Positions 1 through 9,561 of a stretch of DNA of 64,000 nucleotides are shown here, piece by piece (the first letter of the stretch is position 1; every line of letters starts with the position of its first letter). Source of the stretch: Nitrosomonas sp. (GTDB lineage Bacteria; Pseudomonadota; Gammaproteobacteria; Burkholderiales; Nitrosomonadaceae). Under the pieces are notes generated by a model that did no database searches, was not told the DNA's origin, and was given only the letters and a program-made list of their open reading frames with translations. Made by a program: the position numbers and the translations under genes. The stretch lies in NCBI RefSeq assembly GCF_020852615.1, contig NZ_JADZAJ010000023.1, positions 28,967-92,966 on the forward strand. The letters run 5' to 3'.

Positions 1-779
1 GTCCGGCACAGTGTGATTCACTGGCCTGGCATGAATCCCACGTTGAGCTGACCTTGTCCGATGGTACGGTTCTGCAGACGGCGTTGCTGGTCGGGGCAGA
101 TGGTGTCAGTTCCCGTGTGCGCGAACAGGCGGGGATTCAGGTGGATCGCCATAGCTATCATCAGACCGGAGTAGTCGCCAATTTTGAGGTGGAACAGCCT
201 CATCATCACATTGCCCGCCAGTGGTTTCGCCGTGACGGCATTCTTGCTCTGCTGCCGCTGCCGGGAAAGCGGGTTTCGATGGTCTGGTCAGCGAATACCG
301 TGCTGGCTGATGAGTTGCTCACACTCTCCCCCGGGGCGCTGTGTGAACAGGTTGGCCGGGCAGCGGAACATGCGCCGGGAGCAATGCAGCTGATTACGCC
401 GCAACGCGGTTTCCCGCTGAACTTTGTACAGGCCAAATCACTTGTCAAACCCAGGCTGGCTTTGATTGGTGATGCGGCACACGGGATTCATCCGCTGGCA
501 GGCCAGGGTGTTAATCTGGGATTGCGCGATGCCCGTGAGCTGGCTCATGTTCTTATGCAGTTTGACGGGCTGGGAGATTGTGGTGAATTTTCTTTGCTGC
601 GCTGTTACGAACGTAATCGCAGGGAGGATATTCTCGCCATGGGTTGGGTGACGGACGGGCTGCAGAAACTGTTTGGCAGCGAGGATGCAGCCATTATGCG
701 CATCAGGAATCTGGGGTTGGGTATTACCAACCGGCTGCCACTTCTGAAAAACCGGCTGATGCGTCATGCGCTGAGCTGA
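1..779 (+). CDS. UbiH/COQ6-family FAD-dependent monooxygenase (5' partial)
   Basis: C-terminal part of an aromatic-ring hydroxylase of the UbiH/UbiF/VisC/COQ6 family. These flavoproteins add hydroxyl groups to the ubiquinone ring during its synthesis at the inner membrane. The reading frame is open from the left edge (codons from base 3), so the N-terminal FAD-binding GxGxxG motif lies outside the window. Visible are the middle motif GADGVSSRVR and the second FAD motif GDAAHGIHPLAGQGVNLGLRD-like stretch near base 470-530, both diagnostic of the family. About 259 residues remain of a usual ~390. The stop lies 55 bases before dsbC on the same strand, a pairing common in betaproteobacteria. Which ubiquinone position is hydroxylated cannot be told from this part. 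Confidence 0.9.
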   Translation, partial: PAQCDSLAWHESHVELTLSDGTVLQTALLVGADGVSSRVREQAGIQVDRHSYHQTGVVANFEVEQPHHHIARQWFRRDGILALLPLPGKRVSMVWSANTVLADELLTLSPGALCEQVGRAAEHAPGAMQLITPQRGFPLNFVQAKSLVKPRLALIGDAAHGIHPLAGQGVNLGLRDARELAHVLMQFDGLGDCGEFSLLRCYERNRREDILAMGWVTDGLQKLFGSEDAAIMRIRNLGLGITNRLPLLKNRLMRHALS

Positions 780-834
780 AATTGGGCTGAATTCATTTTT
801 GATGGTTACTGGATTTTTACATGGGAGAAAGGGT

Positions 835-1548
835 ATGCGTTTGTTTTTATGTTTATTCAGCCTGCTGGGTTCATTGTTTGCCGGAATTGTTCAGGCGAAT
901 GAAGCGGATCTGAAAGAAGCAATTCAGGCGCTTTTCCCGGGAAGCAAAATAGAAAGTCTGACACAAACGCCTTACTTGGGGTTATATGAAGCCGTGATCG
1001 ATGGAGAAATTTTTTATACGGATGAGAAGGCTGAATATTTCTTCATGGGGCATATCGTGGATGCCAGGAAGCGAGTCAGCCTGACCAGTGAGCGTATGCA
1101 GCAGATTCGCGATTCACGGCGGATCGCACTTGATACGCTGCCACTGGATCGCGCAATTAAAACAGTCAAAGGAAACGGAAAGCGTACACTGATTGTGTAC
1201 TCTGATCCCAATTGCCCTTACTGTAAAAAACTGGAAAAAGAACTGGCCGGTGTGACGGATGTCACTATCCAGACCCTGCTGTACCCCATTCTCAATGGCT
1301 CCATGAAAACAGCTGAAGCTATCTGGTGTTCTGAAGATCGGGTTAAGGCATGGGATGATTTTATGCTGAGATCGGTTGCCCCTGCCAGCAAGAGTTGTGA
1401 TGCACCGTTACAGATATTGCTGGAATCAGGTCGTCAGAACCAGGTAACCGGTACGCCCACTCTGATTTTTGCAGATGGCTCAGTGGTGCCGGGATTCATT
1501 CCCCAGGCCGAAATCGAAAAACGGCTGGATCAGGTGGGAAGCAAGTAA
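835..1548 (+). CDS. dsbC: DsbC-type periplasmic thiol:disulfide isomerase
   Basis: Periplasmic disulfide isomerase/reductase that corrects wrongly paired cysteines and can assist cytochrome c maturation. The product of about 237 residues starts with a signal peptide (MRLFLCLFSLLGSLFAG, cleavage near VQA-N). An N-terminal dimerisation domain follows, then a thioredoxin-fold domain with active site CPYC (DPNCPYCKK, around residue 125) and the cis-proline loop GTPTLIF. The ATG at 835 is preferred over upstream TTG/ATG codons at 799/802 because GGAGAAAGGG lies just upstream and the signal peptide begins there. The active site is CPYC rather than the CGYC of E. coli; this variant is frequent in betaproteobacteria. 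The gene converges on mltA. Confidence 0.9.
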   Translation: MRLFLCLFSLLGSLFAGIVQANEADLKEAIQALFPGSKIESLTQTPYLGLYEAVIDGEIFYTDEKAEYFFMGHIVDARKRVSLTSERMQQIRDSRRIALDTLPLDRAIKTVKGNGKRTLIVYSDPNCPYCKKLEKELAGVTDVTIQTLLYPILNGSMKTAEAIWCSEDRVKAWDDFMLRSVAPASKSCDAPLQILLESGRQNQVTGTPTLIFADGSVVPGFIPQAEIEKRLDQVGSK

Positions 1549-1597
1549 TCAGCATCAGTGATTCAGCATTGTCCGTCTGATTGACTGGCTGACGTGC

Positions 1598-2851
1598 CTA
1601 TTCCCTGTACTGTTTGGGAAGTAAAACCCACATCTGGGCCTGCTGTTTCATCTTCCCCGCCTGGACCTGGGCATCCGGGCTGTATCCCCAGAAGAAATCA
1701 GCACGTACGCCACCCTTGATGGCGCTACCGGTATCCTGCGCAATCATCAGCCGGTTAAGCGGCCGGGCTGTATTGGGCCAGGTAGTGGCCAGGTAAACCG
1801 GTGCACCCAGCGGGATGCTGCTCGGGTCGATGGCCAGACTTCTGCCGGCAGTTAAGGGAACGCCCAGCGCACCAATTGGCCCGGTCAGCTCGGGCGGCAA
1901 TTCACGGAAGAAAATATAGCGGGCATTCTGTTGCAGCAGGGATTTTAATTTGGTGGGATTTTGCCGGCCCCACTGCTTGATGCCTTGCATGGATGCCTGC
2001 CAGGCAGGCAGATCGCCGCGATCAATCAATACTTTTCCGATAGAGCGGTACGGGTGTCCGTTATGATCGGCAAAGCCAACTTTTACGGTTTCTCCATCTT
2101 CCAGCACGATGCGGCCGGATCCCTGTATCTGAAGGAAAAACAGTTCTACTTCGTCTTCCACCCACAGCAATTCTTTCCCTTTCAGCAGGTTGCGGTTATT
2201 TTCAATTTCGGCACGAGTGTAGTAAGACACAATCTTGCGTCCCTGCAGGCGGCCGCGTAACGATGTCTGACCTGCCCCCGGTTGTGTGTCTTTCAGCTCA
2301 ATCGCCAGCAGATTGTCTGGGGCGGCGTAGATTGGGTAGCGAAACCGGCTGGAGTATTTGCGACTGCCTTTGAGTAATGGTTCGTAATAGCCTGTTGCCA
2401 GTCCGGTGGTGCTGCCATCCGGGTTAGTCACCTGATAAGGCTCAAAGTGATTTTCAAGAAATTTCCGGACGGTCTGTTCGCTGGTTTGCCGAATGGATGC
2501 AGCCTGCGAACACACTTCCTGCCATGGTGGATGTTTTTCAAGTGATTTACAGCTTTGCATGAAGGTATTCCATGCCGGAATCAGGCTTTCGTGCTGCCAG
2601 CCCGGCAGCTTTGACCAGCTGGCTGCCTTGAGTAACCTTTTATCCGGTTTAACCCCTGTGCCTTGAACGGGCTTTGCCGTGCCTAAGTCTGGAGAGATGG
2701 CAGCTGTTTTTGCCGGGATCGGATGTGCAGGAGATCGGGTTGCAATCGTTTCAGTTTTGCATCCTGTCAAAATGAATGGAACGGAGATCAACAGGGCGGC
2801 AAATTGGGTTTTCAGCCGATATCGGTTAAAGTAACTGTCTGGTAAAAACAT
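1598..2851 (-). CDS. mltA: MltA membrane-bound lytic murein transglycosylase A
   Basis: Lytic transglycosylase that cleaves the MurNAc-GlcNAc bond of peptidoglycan with formation of 1,6-anhydroMurNAc, anchored to the outer membrane as a lipoprotein. The product has a signal sequence ending in the lipobox FILTGC, then the MltA domain (GYYEPLLKGS, LWVEDEVELFFLQIQGSGR) and a C-terminal 3D domain with the catalytic-Asp region IAQDTGSAIKGGVRADFFWG. The start at 2851 is chosen so that the signal peptide follows it directly; the frame is open further upstream to 2953, but that extension would overlap a divergent small gene and place about 34 polar residues before the signal peptide. No good ribosome binding site is visible. 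Length (~417 residues) suits the family. Confidence 0.9.
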   Translation of the reverse strand: MFLPDSYFNRYRLKTQFAALLISVPFILTGCKTETIATRSPAHPIPAKTAAISPDLGTAKPVQGTGVKPDKRLLKAASWSKLPGWQHESLIPAWNTFMQSCKSLEKHPPWQEVCSQAASIRQTSEQTVRKFLENHFEPYQVTNPDGSTTGLATGYYEPLLKGSRKYSSRFRYPIYAAPDNLLAIELKDTQPGAGQTSLRGRLQGRKIVSYYTRAEIENNRNLLKGKELLWVEDEVELFFLQIQGSGRIVLEDGETVKVGFADHNGHPYRSIGKVLIDRGDLPAWQASMQGIKQWGRQNPTKLKSLLQQNARYIFFRELPPELTGPIGALGVPLTAGRSLAIDPSSIPLGAPVYLATTWPNTARPLNRLMIAQDTGSAIKGGVRADFFWGYSPDAQVQAGKMKQQAQMWVLLPKQYRE

Positions 2852-2867
2852 TTTGTGTGGAGAGAAT

Positions 2868-2984
2868 ATGTGGGTTTTGGCACTTGAAGCAGCATTGGCG
2901 CTGGGATTATTTATTTTCCTCATCTGGTGGACGCTTCCCCGTAAAAAAAACAAGCATCAGGATGATAACGACGAAAACCGGTAA
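2868..2984 (+). CDS. small single-span membrane protein, unknown function (38 aa)
   Basis: A 38-codon frame with GGAG five bases before the ATG. It encodes one hydrophobic helix (residues 2-24, ALEAALALGLFIFLIWW) followed by a basic then acidic hydrophilic tail (PRKKNKHQDDNDENR). The organisation is that of a small inner-membrane protein with a positively charged cytoplasmic edge. It lies divergently 16 bases from the preferred mltA start. I do not recognise the family. The good ribosome binding site, the helix with flanking charges and the fit into an otherwise empty gap argue for a real gene; the short length leaves doubt. Confidence 0.5.
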   Translation: MWVLALEAALALGLFIFLIWWTLPRKKNKHQDDNDENR

Positions 2985-3049
2985 GCAGTCTTTTTTCGTT
3001 ATTCGATGGCCGTAGCATAACTTTGTTCACTCTGTCCTTCCGGTATCAT

Positions 3050-3796
3050 TCATACCGGATTTTCCACATCAATGAAGTGGTGTGCAATACCAAATTTTCG
3101 CGAGATATGCTCACCGAGTGCCTGGATACCGTAGCGCTCGGTGGCATGGTGTCCTGCTGAAATGAACATAACACCGGATTCTCTGGCAATGTGCACGTTT
3201 TGCTCAGAGATTTCACCGGTAATAAACGCATCCGTACCCAGTCGGATCGCTTCCTCGAAGTAACCCTGGGCTGCCCCGGTACACCAGGCAATTCGCCGGA
3301 CCGGTTTGTGCGGGTCGCCTATAATCAGTGGTTTGCGGCCAAGGCCTGAGCTGAGTAACGCATCCAGCCTGTCGAGACTGACTGATTCCGGAAAATGGCC
3401 GTAAGCAGCAATATTCTGCTCACCAAAACGGCCTTCCTCGATTATTCCCAGTTTCTTTCCAAGCAGGGTATTGTTGCCCAGTTCAACATGTGCATCCAGC
3501 GGCAGGTGATAGGCGTAAAGATTGATGTTATGTTTGATTAACGTGGCAATACGGTGGCGCCTGATGCCTCGCAGACAGGGATCTTCCCCGCGCCAGAAAT
3601 AGCCATGGTGCACGATAATGGCATCTGCATGCAAATCCAGTGCGGCTTCTATCAGAGCCTGAGAAGCGGTTACACCACTGATCAGTATTTGTATTGAGGC
3701 ACGGCCTTCCACCTGTAAACCATTGGGACAGTAATCACGGAACTGCTGAATGGCAAGCAGACTATTCAGGTAATTTTCCAGCATATTTTGATGCAT
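3050..3796 (-). CDS. NIF3/YbgI-family dinuclear metal-binding protein
   Basis: NIF3-like (YbgI, 'GTP cyclohydrolase I type 2 homolog') protein of about 248 residues. Family members form toroidal hexamers with two metal ions per subunit; the cellular role is not settled. Metal ligands are visible: HH in DAIIVHHGYFW, the HLPLDAH segment with the following glutamate and GNN, and the C-terminal SAGHHATERYG. The start is uncertain: ATG at 3796 or 3784 both fit, while the frame stays open to 3862 over the neighbouring protease start. It is divergent from the HtrA-type protease gene, as is common for this pair in betaproteobacteria. Confidence 0.88.
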   Translation of the reverse strand: MHQNMLENYLNSLLAIQQFRDYCPNGLQVEGRASIQILISGVTASQALIEAALDLHADAIIVHHGYFWRGEDPCLRGIRRHRIATLIKHNINLYAYHLPLDAHVELGNNTLLGKKLGIIEEGRFGEQNIAAYGHFPESVSLDRLDALLSSGLGRKPLIIGDPHKPVRRIAWCTGAAQGYFEEAIRLGTDAFITGEISEQNVHIARESGVMFISAGHHATERYGIQALGEHISRKFGIAHHFIDVENPV

Positions 3797-3832
3797 AATA
3801 GTTTTTCTGTTTATTCGAATAAGGGACTTTCT

Positions 3833-4966
3833 ATGCAAAGACTCTGGCTGATTTTCACACAAACGGTCACCGTTATTCTTGCCATTTTTTTCGTGGTTTC
3901 GACCTTGCGTCCGGAATTACTTCCGTGGACGCCGCGCGGGAAGCTTGCAACTATTCGTGAAGCGGTTAAGGGAAATATGGATCAGGCGCTGAATACGGGT
4001 GGATTTCATACGGCGGCAGAAGTGGCCATGCCTTCGGTGGTGAACATTTTTACCAGTAAAGAGGTACGAGTACCTTCTCATCCGTTCATGGATGATCCTT
4101 CCTTTCAACGGTTTTTTGGTGACCGTTTCGGTCCGAGAACTGAGCGCAGCCTGGGATCGGGGGTGATTGTCAGCCCGGAAGGCTATATTCTCACGAACCA
4201 CCATGTGGTAGAAGCTGCCAACGAAATCCAGGTGGCACTGATGGATGGAAGAAATGCGGAAGCACGGGTGATCGGTTCAGATCCTGAAAGTGATCTGGCT
4301 GTGCTGAAAATTGACCTGGATAACCTGCACAGTATTACTTTCGGCGAATCGGACAAAGCCAGAGTAGGGGATATTGTACTGGCGATCGGAAACCCGTTTG
4401 GCGTAGGGCAGACGATGACCATGGGGATTATTGGTGCACTGGGGCGTTCCCAGGTGGGGATCAACACATTTGAGAACTTTATCCAGACCGATGCCGCAAT
4501 CAACCCCGGTAATTCGGGTGGGGCACTAACGGATACTTCCGGCAATCTGATCGGAATCAATACCGCAATTTATTCACGTACCGGCGGTTCGCTTGGAATC
4601 GGGTTTGCGATACCGGTGGATGCAGCCAAACAGATCATGCAGCAGATCATTGAAACAGGTAACGTCGTACGCGGCTGGCTGGGGGTGAGTATGCAGAACA
4701 TCACTCCGGAACTGGCAGAGTCATTTGGCCTCAAGGAAGCGGGAGGGGCACTGATTGCCGGCGTACTTAAGAACGGGCCGGCTGATGATGCCGGAATCAA
4801 ACCTGGAGATGTTTTGCTGGCAGTAAATGGCAAACACATTGCTGATTCTTCTGAAATGCTGAATCTGGTCGCATCCCTTGCACCAGGTAAACCGGCAACC
4901 CTCACCATTCTGCGTAATGGGGGGCAGCAGGATGTTCTGGTGCGCATTGGCAAACGTCCTGCCTGA
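3833..4966 (+). CDS. membrane-anchored HtrA-type serine protease (DegQ/DegS-like)
   Basis: Periplasmic trypsin-like serine protease tethered by an N-terminal membrane segment (WLIFTQTVTVILAIFFVVS). The catalytic triad is visible: His in LTNHHVV, Asp in ESDLAVL, Ser in NPGNSGGAL. One C-terminal PDZ domain follows (GWLGVSMQNI to the end). A single PDZ domain and an uncleaved anchor resemble DegS/AlgW, which trigger the sigma-E envelope stress response; DegQ has two PDZ domains. The ATG at 3833 has AAGGGA seven bases upstream and begins the hydrophobic anchor; the frame is open upstream to 3788. About 377 residues, normal for DegS-like proteins. Target and stress pathway are inferred from the family only. 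Confidence 0.9.
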   Translation: MQRLWLIFTQTVTVILAIFFVVSTLRPELLPWTPRGKLATIREAVKGNMDQALNTGGFHTAAEVAMPSVVNIFTSKEVRVPSHPFMDDPSFQRFFGDRFGPRTERSLGSGVIVSPEGYILTNHHVVEAANEIQVALMDGRNAEARVIGSDPESDLAVLKIDLDNLHSITFGESDKARVGDIVLAIGNPFGVGQTMTMGIIGALGRSQVGINTFENFIQTDAAINPGNSGGALTDTSGNLIGINTAIYSRTGGSLGIGFAIPVDAAKQIMQQIIETGNVVRGWLGVSMQNITPELAESFGLKEAGGALIAGVLKNGPADDAGIKPGDVLLAVNGKHIADSSEMLNLVASLAPGKPATLTILRNGGQQDVLVRIGKRPA

Positions 4967-4981
4967 GTTGCGCATAATCAA

Positions 4982-6634
4982 GTGGATATCTGGCTTGCCG
5001 TAACACGGCTGCCCACCGTGCTGGTGCGGTGGGTGGATGTTAACCTGCTGTCTCTGGGCAGGGAGATGCGACTTTCCTACCTGCCGCCATTGATGGTTTA
5101 TCTGGCAGCTGGTATTTCCAGTCTGACCGGAATCGTTGGCACTTTTTATGTCAAGGAGAGACTGGGGCTGTCGGCAGAATTTCTGGCCGCCCTTGGTTTC
5201 TGGATGGCGCTGCCGTGGGCGTTGAAAATGCCGCTGGGCCACCTGGTGGATTTAATGTGGCGCTGGAAAAGTGTGCTGGTCTATCTGGGAGCAGGGTTGA
5301 TTGCAACCAGCCTGTTCATCATGATCGGGCTGCTCGGGCATGATGAAGTCATGCGTGAGATTGCGCCATTATCACAGTGGTATGTACTGGCATCTCTGCT
5401 GTCACCCGTTGGTTATGTGCTGCAGGATGTGGTGGCTGATGCCATGACGGTGGAAGCTGTGCCTCGTGCTGAAGCGGATGGGCGGCTGATTGATCCTGAA
5501 ACACGCAAGCAGATGCATATTACGATGCAGACGCTGGGGCGTGTTGCCATTATTGGTGGCGGTATTCTGGTTGCGCTGGCGAATGTTGTACTGATGAAAG
5601 ATGTCGCTGCGCTTTCGGAAACGGGTAAGGCGGCAGCCTATCTGTTTGTGTACCAGCTTGCGCTGGTAATACCGTTTGTATCCGTGTGCGGGATCTGGCT
5701 GGCGAGCTGGCTGAGGTGGCGTGAGATCAGACGGTTTACCGGGCAGGGGTTGAGTCAGAGTGAAATCAACACCCTGCTGGGAGTGCATGTTGATGCACCG
5801 CCTGTTAACTGGTGGATACTCGGGGGCGGGCTGGTGTTTACCGTTGTCTCACTGGGAGTTGGCCTGGTGCAGATTCCCTATGCTGAAGAAAGTATATTCT
5901 GCCTGTCGATGGCAATCGTACTGTTTTTGATCAGGCAGCTGACAGCCGAGCTGGATAGCGATGCACGCAATGTACTGGTGGGAACGGCGGTGCTGGTGTT
6001 TGTGTTTCGCGCGGTTCCCTCACCGGGTGCAGGTTCAACCTGGTGGATGATTGATGAACTGGGTTTTGATCAGCAGTTTATGGCGACACTTTCATTAATC
6101 GGTTCTGTATTGACGCTTGCCGGCATGTTCATTTTTCGCCGTTTCATGGCCGAACGTTCGATGGCTTACGTCATCGGTGCACTGACCGTGGCCGGCACAA
6201 TTTTGTCATTGCCGGTGATCTCAATGTATTTCGGTTTGCATGAGTGGACTGCAGCACACACCGGCGGTGTTGTCGATGCACGTTTCATTGCTGTGATTGA
6301 TACTGCACTGGAGTCACCACTGGGGCAAATATCCATGATCCCGATGCTGGCCTGGATTGCCAATTCCGCACCTGAAAAACTTAAGGCAACTTTCTTTGCA
6401 GTCATGGCCTCATTTACTAATTTGGCACTGTCTGCCTCACAGCTGGCAACCAAATATATCAATCAGATATTTACGGTAACCCGGGAGGTCAAAGATACGG
6501 AGACCGGCAGGATATTGCTGGCCGCCGATTACAGTGAATTGGGCGCATTACTGATTACCGTAACGATTCTGGGTTTTGTGCTGCCCCTGCTGGCAGTATT
6601 ACTGGTCAGATATACTCATTTACGCAGCGCCTGA
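4982..6634 (+). CDS. MFS/BT1-like transporter
   Basis: Polytopic inner-membrane carrier of about 550 residues with around twelve hydrophobic segments, resembling major facilitator proteins of the folate-biopterin (BT1)/PucC kind. Visible features are the loop GFWMALPWALKMPLGHLVD after the second helix and long paired hydrophobic stretches across the whole length. It begins 15 bases after the protease gene with GTG at 4982, which has no clear ribosome binding site; an internal ATG at 5066 is an alternative that would shorten the N-terminus by 28 residues. The substrate cannot be inferred. The close spacing suggests cotranscription with the HtrA-type gene. Confidence 0.75.
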   Translation: MDIWLAVTRLPTVLVRWVDVNLLSLGREMRLSYLPPLMVYLAAGISSLTGIVGTFYVKERLGLSAEFLAALGFWMALPWALKMPLGHLVDLMWRWKSVLVYLGAGLIATSLFIMIGLLGHDEVMREIAPLSQWYVLASLLSPVGYVLQDVVADAMTVEAVPRAEADGRLIDPETRKQMHITMQTLGRVAIIGGGILVALANVVLMKDVAALSETGKAAAYLFVYQLALVIPFVSVCGIWLASWLRWREIRRFTGQGLSQSEINTLLGVHVDAPPVNWWILGGGLVFTVVSLGVGLVQIPYAEESIFCLSMAIVLFLIRQLTAELDSDARNVLVGTAVLVFVFRAVPSPGAGSTWWMIDELGFDQQFMATLSLIGSVLTLAGMFIFRRFMAERSMAYVIGALTVAGTILSLPVISMYFGLHEWTAAHTGGVVDARFIAVIDTALESPLGQISMIPMLAWIANSAPEKLKATFFAVMASFTNLALSASQLATKYINQIFTVTREVKDTETGRILLAADYSELGALLITVTILGFVLPLLAVLLVRYTHLRSA

Positions 6635-6798
6635 GGATCCTCTGAAAAACGGCCTGCGTTGGTCACCACGTTAAAAACAGTCTGAAAATGCGGCTCATCA
6701 TTTACTCTCTGTAAACTGCGTTTTTTACTCGGGACAAGCGCCTCACCAATATGTTTCAGAGGGCTCTTAAAGTCCGGTCAATTTTTGCAGGAGGGGAT

Positions 6799-7245
6799 AT
6801 GTATCAAAAAATTCTGGTTCCGGTGGACGGCAGTTTTACTTCCAGCCATGCTTTGCAGGAAGCGATCAAACTGGCAAAGCAGATGGGGGCCCGCCTTGAG
6901 CTCGTACATGTTTATGAGGATGCGATTTATCTGGTGGATGAAAATTATTTCAATTACGAGGAATTGCAAAAAACGATTCATGATTGTGGTGAGAAAATAC
7001 TGGCCAGTGCTGCTGAAATAGTGGGGGCTGCCAATATTCCGATCGAAACCAGGCTGATTCAGTCGAATAATGAACGGATCGCCAGTGTTCTGGTGGAAGA
7101 AGCAAAACGCTGGCAGGCGGAACTGATCGTAATCGGCACACACGGCCACTCGGGTTTTAGCCGGTTATTGCTTGGCAGTGTTGCTGAGGGTGTGGCGCGA
7201 TCAGCATCTGTTCCCGTGTTGCTGATTCGCGGCACTCAGGATTGA
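6799..7245 (+). CDS. universal stress protein, UspA family
   Basis: Cytoplasmic single-domain universal stress protein of 148 residues. The ATP-binding signature G-x2-G-x9-G-S is intact ([15 protein letters not shown], near residues 116-130), and the N-terminal strand [11 protein letters not shown] is typical, so this is an ATP-binding type. The ATG at 6799 follows AGGAGGGG closely; the frame is open upstream to 6751 without such a signal. The preceding 164 bases hold no gene. It converges on priA with 11 bases between the stop codons. Role in stress survival is known for the family only. Confidence 0.92.
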   Translation: MYQKILVPVDGSFTSSHALQEAIKLAKQMGARLELVHVYEDAIYLVDENYFNYEELQKTIHDCGEKILASAAEIVGAANIPIETRLIQSNNERIASVLVEEAKRWQAELIVIGTHGHSGFSRLLLGSVAEGVARSASVPVLLIRGTQD

Positions 7246-7256
7246 GGAGGGGGGAC

Positions 7257-9476
7257 TTAAACCGTCAGCGGATCAACATCCAGATGCCAGCGTATTTTTC
7301 TGCGAACGGGTAATGCGGCAATGCGCTGATGCCAGTCACTGAGAAATAGCTGTAAATGTCTGCGGGAGCGTGCCTGAATCAGCAGCTGGGCACGTTCCAG
7401 TCCTTTTAGGCGCTGCATCGGGGCGGGGACAGGATCATAAAGCCGGATGTGAGCGTAATCCTCCGAAAGGGCCGCTACTGCTGCCAGCTGCTGCAGAAAT
7501 TCCAGCGCATCCGTCAGCACGGGGGCCTCTGCACGCAATACCGCCAGGTAAACAAAAGGAGGAAATCCGGCTGATTTACGTTCTTTCAGCTGTGCTTGCG
7601 CATACATTGTGTAATCCTGACGCTGTAATGCCTGATAAAGCGCGTGTTGCGGGAACTCAGTCTGAATCAGAACCGTACCGGGAATATTTGCCCGGCCGGC
7701 ACGCCCGGCCACTTGCATCAGTTGGGCAAACAGATGTTCCTCAGCACGAAAATCGGTACTGTAAAGTGAGGCGTCGGCATTTAGCACGCATACCAGTGTA
7801 AGGTTCGGAAAATCATGGCCTTTTGCCAGTAGCTGGGTGCCAACCAGTATATCCGCCTCTCCGCGATGAATGCGTTCCAGTACCTTCTGCCAGGCATCTT
7901 TATGACGAATGCTGTCACGATCAACCCGCAAAATGTGTGCTTCCGGAAAATGACTGACCAGTGCCGCCTCGACTCGCTGTGTTCCATGGCCAAACGGCAG
8001 GATATCAGGGTCTCCACATTGCGGGCATGCCGGTGAGACAGGCTGCTGGTCACCACAATAGTGACAGCGTAGCTGTCGTTCTCGCAAATGAACAACCAGA
8101 CGGCTGGAACAGCGTTTGCAGGTTGCAATCCAGCGACAGGATTTACAGAGCAACACTGGAGCATAGCCACGCCGGTTGATGAATACCAGGCTTTGCTGTT
8201 TTTTGGACAGATTGCGGCGCAGTGCTTCGAGTACCGGTTCTGACAATCCTTCCTGAGTAGAGGTGATGCGTAAATCGATGCAGCGGATAGCTGGTAGCGT
8301 CGCCCGGCTGATCGCACGTGAATGGAGCCGCAGTAATCGGTAACGGCCGGTGAGCGCCTGGTGATAACTTTCCAGGGAAGGCGTGGCAGAACCCAGGATG
8401 ATGGGAATACCGGCCTGTCTGGCACGATAAATGGCCAGATCACGTGCGGAGTAACGCAACCCATCCTGCTGCTTGAAAGAGTAATCGTGTTCTTCATCGA
8501 CAATAATCAGGCCCAGTTCCGGTATCGGGGTAAAAATGGCAAGGCGCGTGCCCAGAATAATGCCTGCTTTTCCCTGTTGTGCCTGTTGCCAGCCATGCCA
8601 GCGTTCGCTGTCGTTCAGCCCGCTGTGCAGACTGACCAGTGTTGTTCCCGGGAAGCGTTTCCTGAAAACCGCTTCCAATTGTGGGGTGAGGTTGATTTCC
8701 GGTACCAGGATCAAAACCTGCTTTTGCTGTGCGAGTAATGAGGTGGCTGCCTGCAGGTAGATTTCTGTTTTACCGCTTCCGGTGACACCGTTGAGCAGCC
8801 AAGGAGAAAATGTACCCGTACTGCCGAGAATTGCTGAGATGGCGTGTGCCTGTTCTTCTGTCGGAACAGGTGCGGGGGCTGTACTGAATACTGGTTTGTC
8901 AGGCTGGGCCAGATATTGTTCTACCCAGCCCCTATCCCTGAATTCCTGTAACAGCTTGCGGGAATGGGGTGGCAGGGTTTTGCAGGCTTCAGCTGTCATG
9001 ATTCCATGTTCATGCAACAGGGAAAACAGCTGATGCTTTGCTTTCGCCCGGGAAGGGATGGCTGAGAGGGGAATGGCCTTCCCGGCTTCAGTCAGTTTCC
9101 AGTCCGGAGATACGGCCGGTTTTCGGCGAGCGATATGGTTAGATTGCCGCAGTGATGCCGGCAGGCCGTTCATCACGGCCTGACCGATCGGGTAATGGTA
9201 ATAACGGCTGCAAAATTCGAATAACTGGAGCAGGGATCGGGGTAGCGGCAAAGTTTCGCGGTCAATCTGACCGGCGTATTTCAGTTTTTCTTCCGGGATG
9301 GATGATATTTCGCCGATATCAAGAATAACTCCGGAGATTTTCCGGCTGTCTGAATGATTATGGTTGCCAAAAGGAACACGTACACAGCGGCCTATATCAT
9401 CTGTACCTGCACCCGGAGCAAGGTAGTCAAATAACCGGTTAACCGGGACGTCAAGTGCAACACGGATAATCGCCAT
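7257..9476 (-). CDS. priA: primosomal protein N' (PriA replication restart helicase)
   Basis: SF2 3'-5' DNA helicase that recognises stalled forks and loads the replisome for replication restart. The 739-residue product has the N-terminal DNA-binding part starting IIRVALDVPVNRLFDYLAP, Walker A GVTGSGKTEIYL, Walker B DEEHDYSFKQ, motif GSATPSLES, two zinc-binding cysteine clusters (CKSC...CKRC and CHYC...CPQCGD), and C-terminal helicase motifs including LLAKGHDFPN and MQVAGRAGR. Length and motif order are standard. It is read toward the UspA gene, converging on it. Confidence 0.97.
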   Translation of the reverse strand: MAIIRVALDVPVNRLFDYLAPGAGTDDIGRCVRVPFGNHNHSDSRKISGVILDIGEISSIPEEKLKYAGQIDRETLPLPRSLLQLFEFCSRYYHYPIGQAVMNGLPASLRQSNHIARRKPAVSPDWKLTEAGKAIPLSAIPSRAKAKHQLFSLLHEHGIMTAEACKTLPPHSRKLLQEFRDRGWVEQYLAQPDKPVFSTAPAPVPTEEQAHAISAILGSTGTFSPWLLNGVTGSGKTEIYLQAATSLLAQQKQVLILVPEINLTPQLEAVFRKRFPGTTLVSLHSGLNDSERWHGWQQAQQGKAGIILGTRLAIFTPIPELGLIIVDEEHDYSFKQQDGLRYSARDLAIYRARQAGIPIILGSATPSLESYHQALTGRYRLLRLHSRAISRATLPAIRCIDLRITSTQEGLSEPVLEALRRNLSKKQQSLVFINRRGYAPVLLCKSCRWIATCKRCSSRLVVHLRERQLRCHYCGDQQPVSPACPQCGDPDILPFGHGTQRVEAALVSHFPEAHILRVDRDSIRHKDAWQKVLERIHRGEADILVGTQLLAKGHDFPNLTLVCVLNADASLYSTDFRAEEHLFAQLMQVAGRAGRANIPGTVLIQTEFPQHALYQALQRQDYTMYAQAQLKERKSAGFPPFVYLAVLRAEAPVLTDALEFLQQLAAVAALSEDYAHIRLYDPVPAPMQRLKGLERAQLLIQARSRRHLQLFLSDWHQRIAALPVRRKIRWHLDVDPLTV

Positions 9477-9561
9477 GCCGGAGTAATCCGGATTCAGCTT
9501 GCCGGAAGAATGCCGTAACTGGCGTATTCTCCCGGTAAGTCTCTGTTTGACTGGAGAGGTG

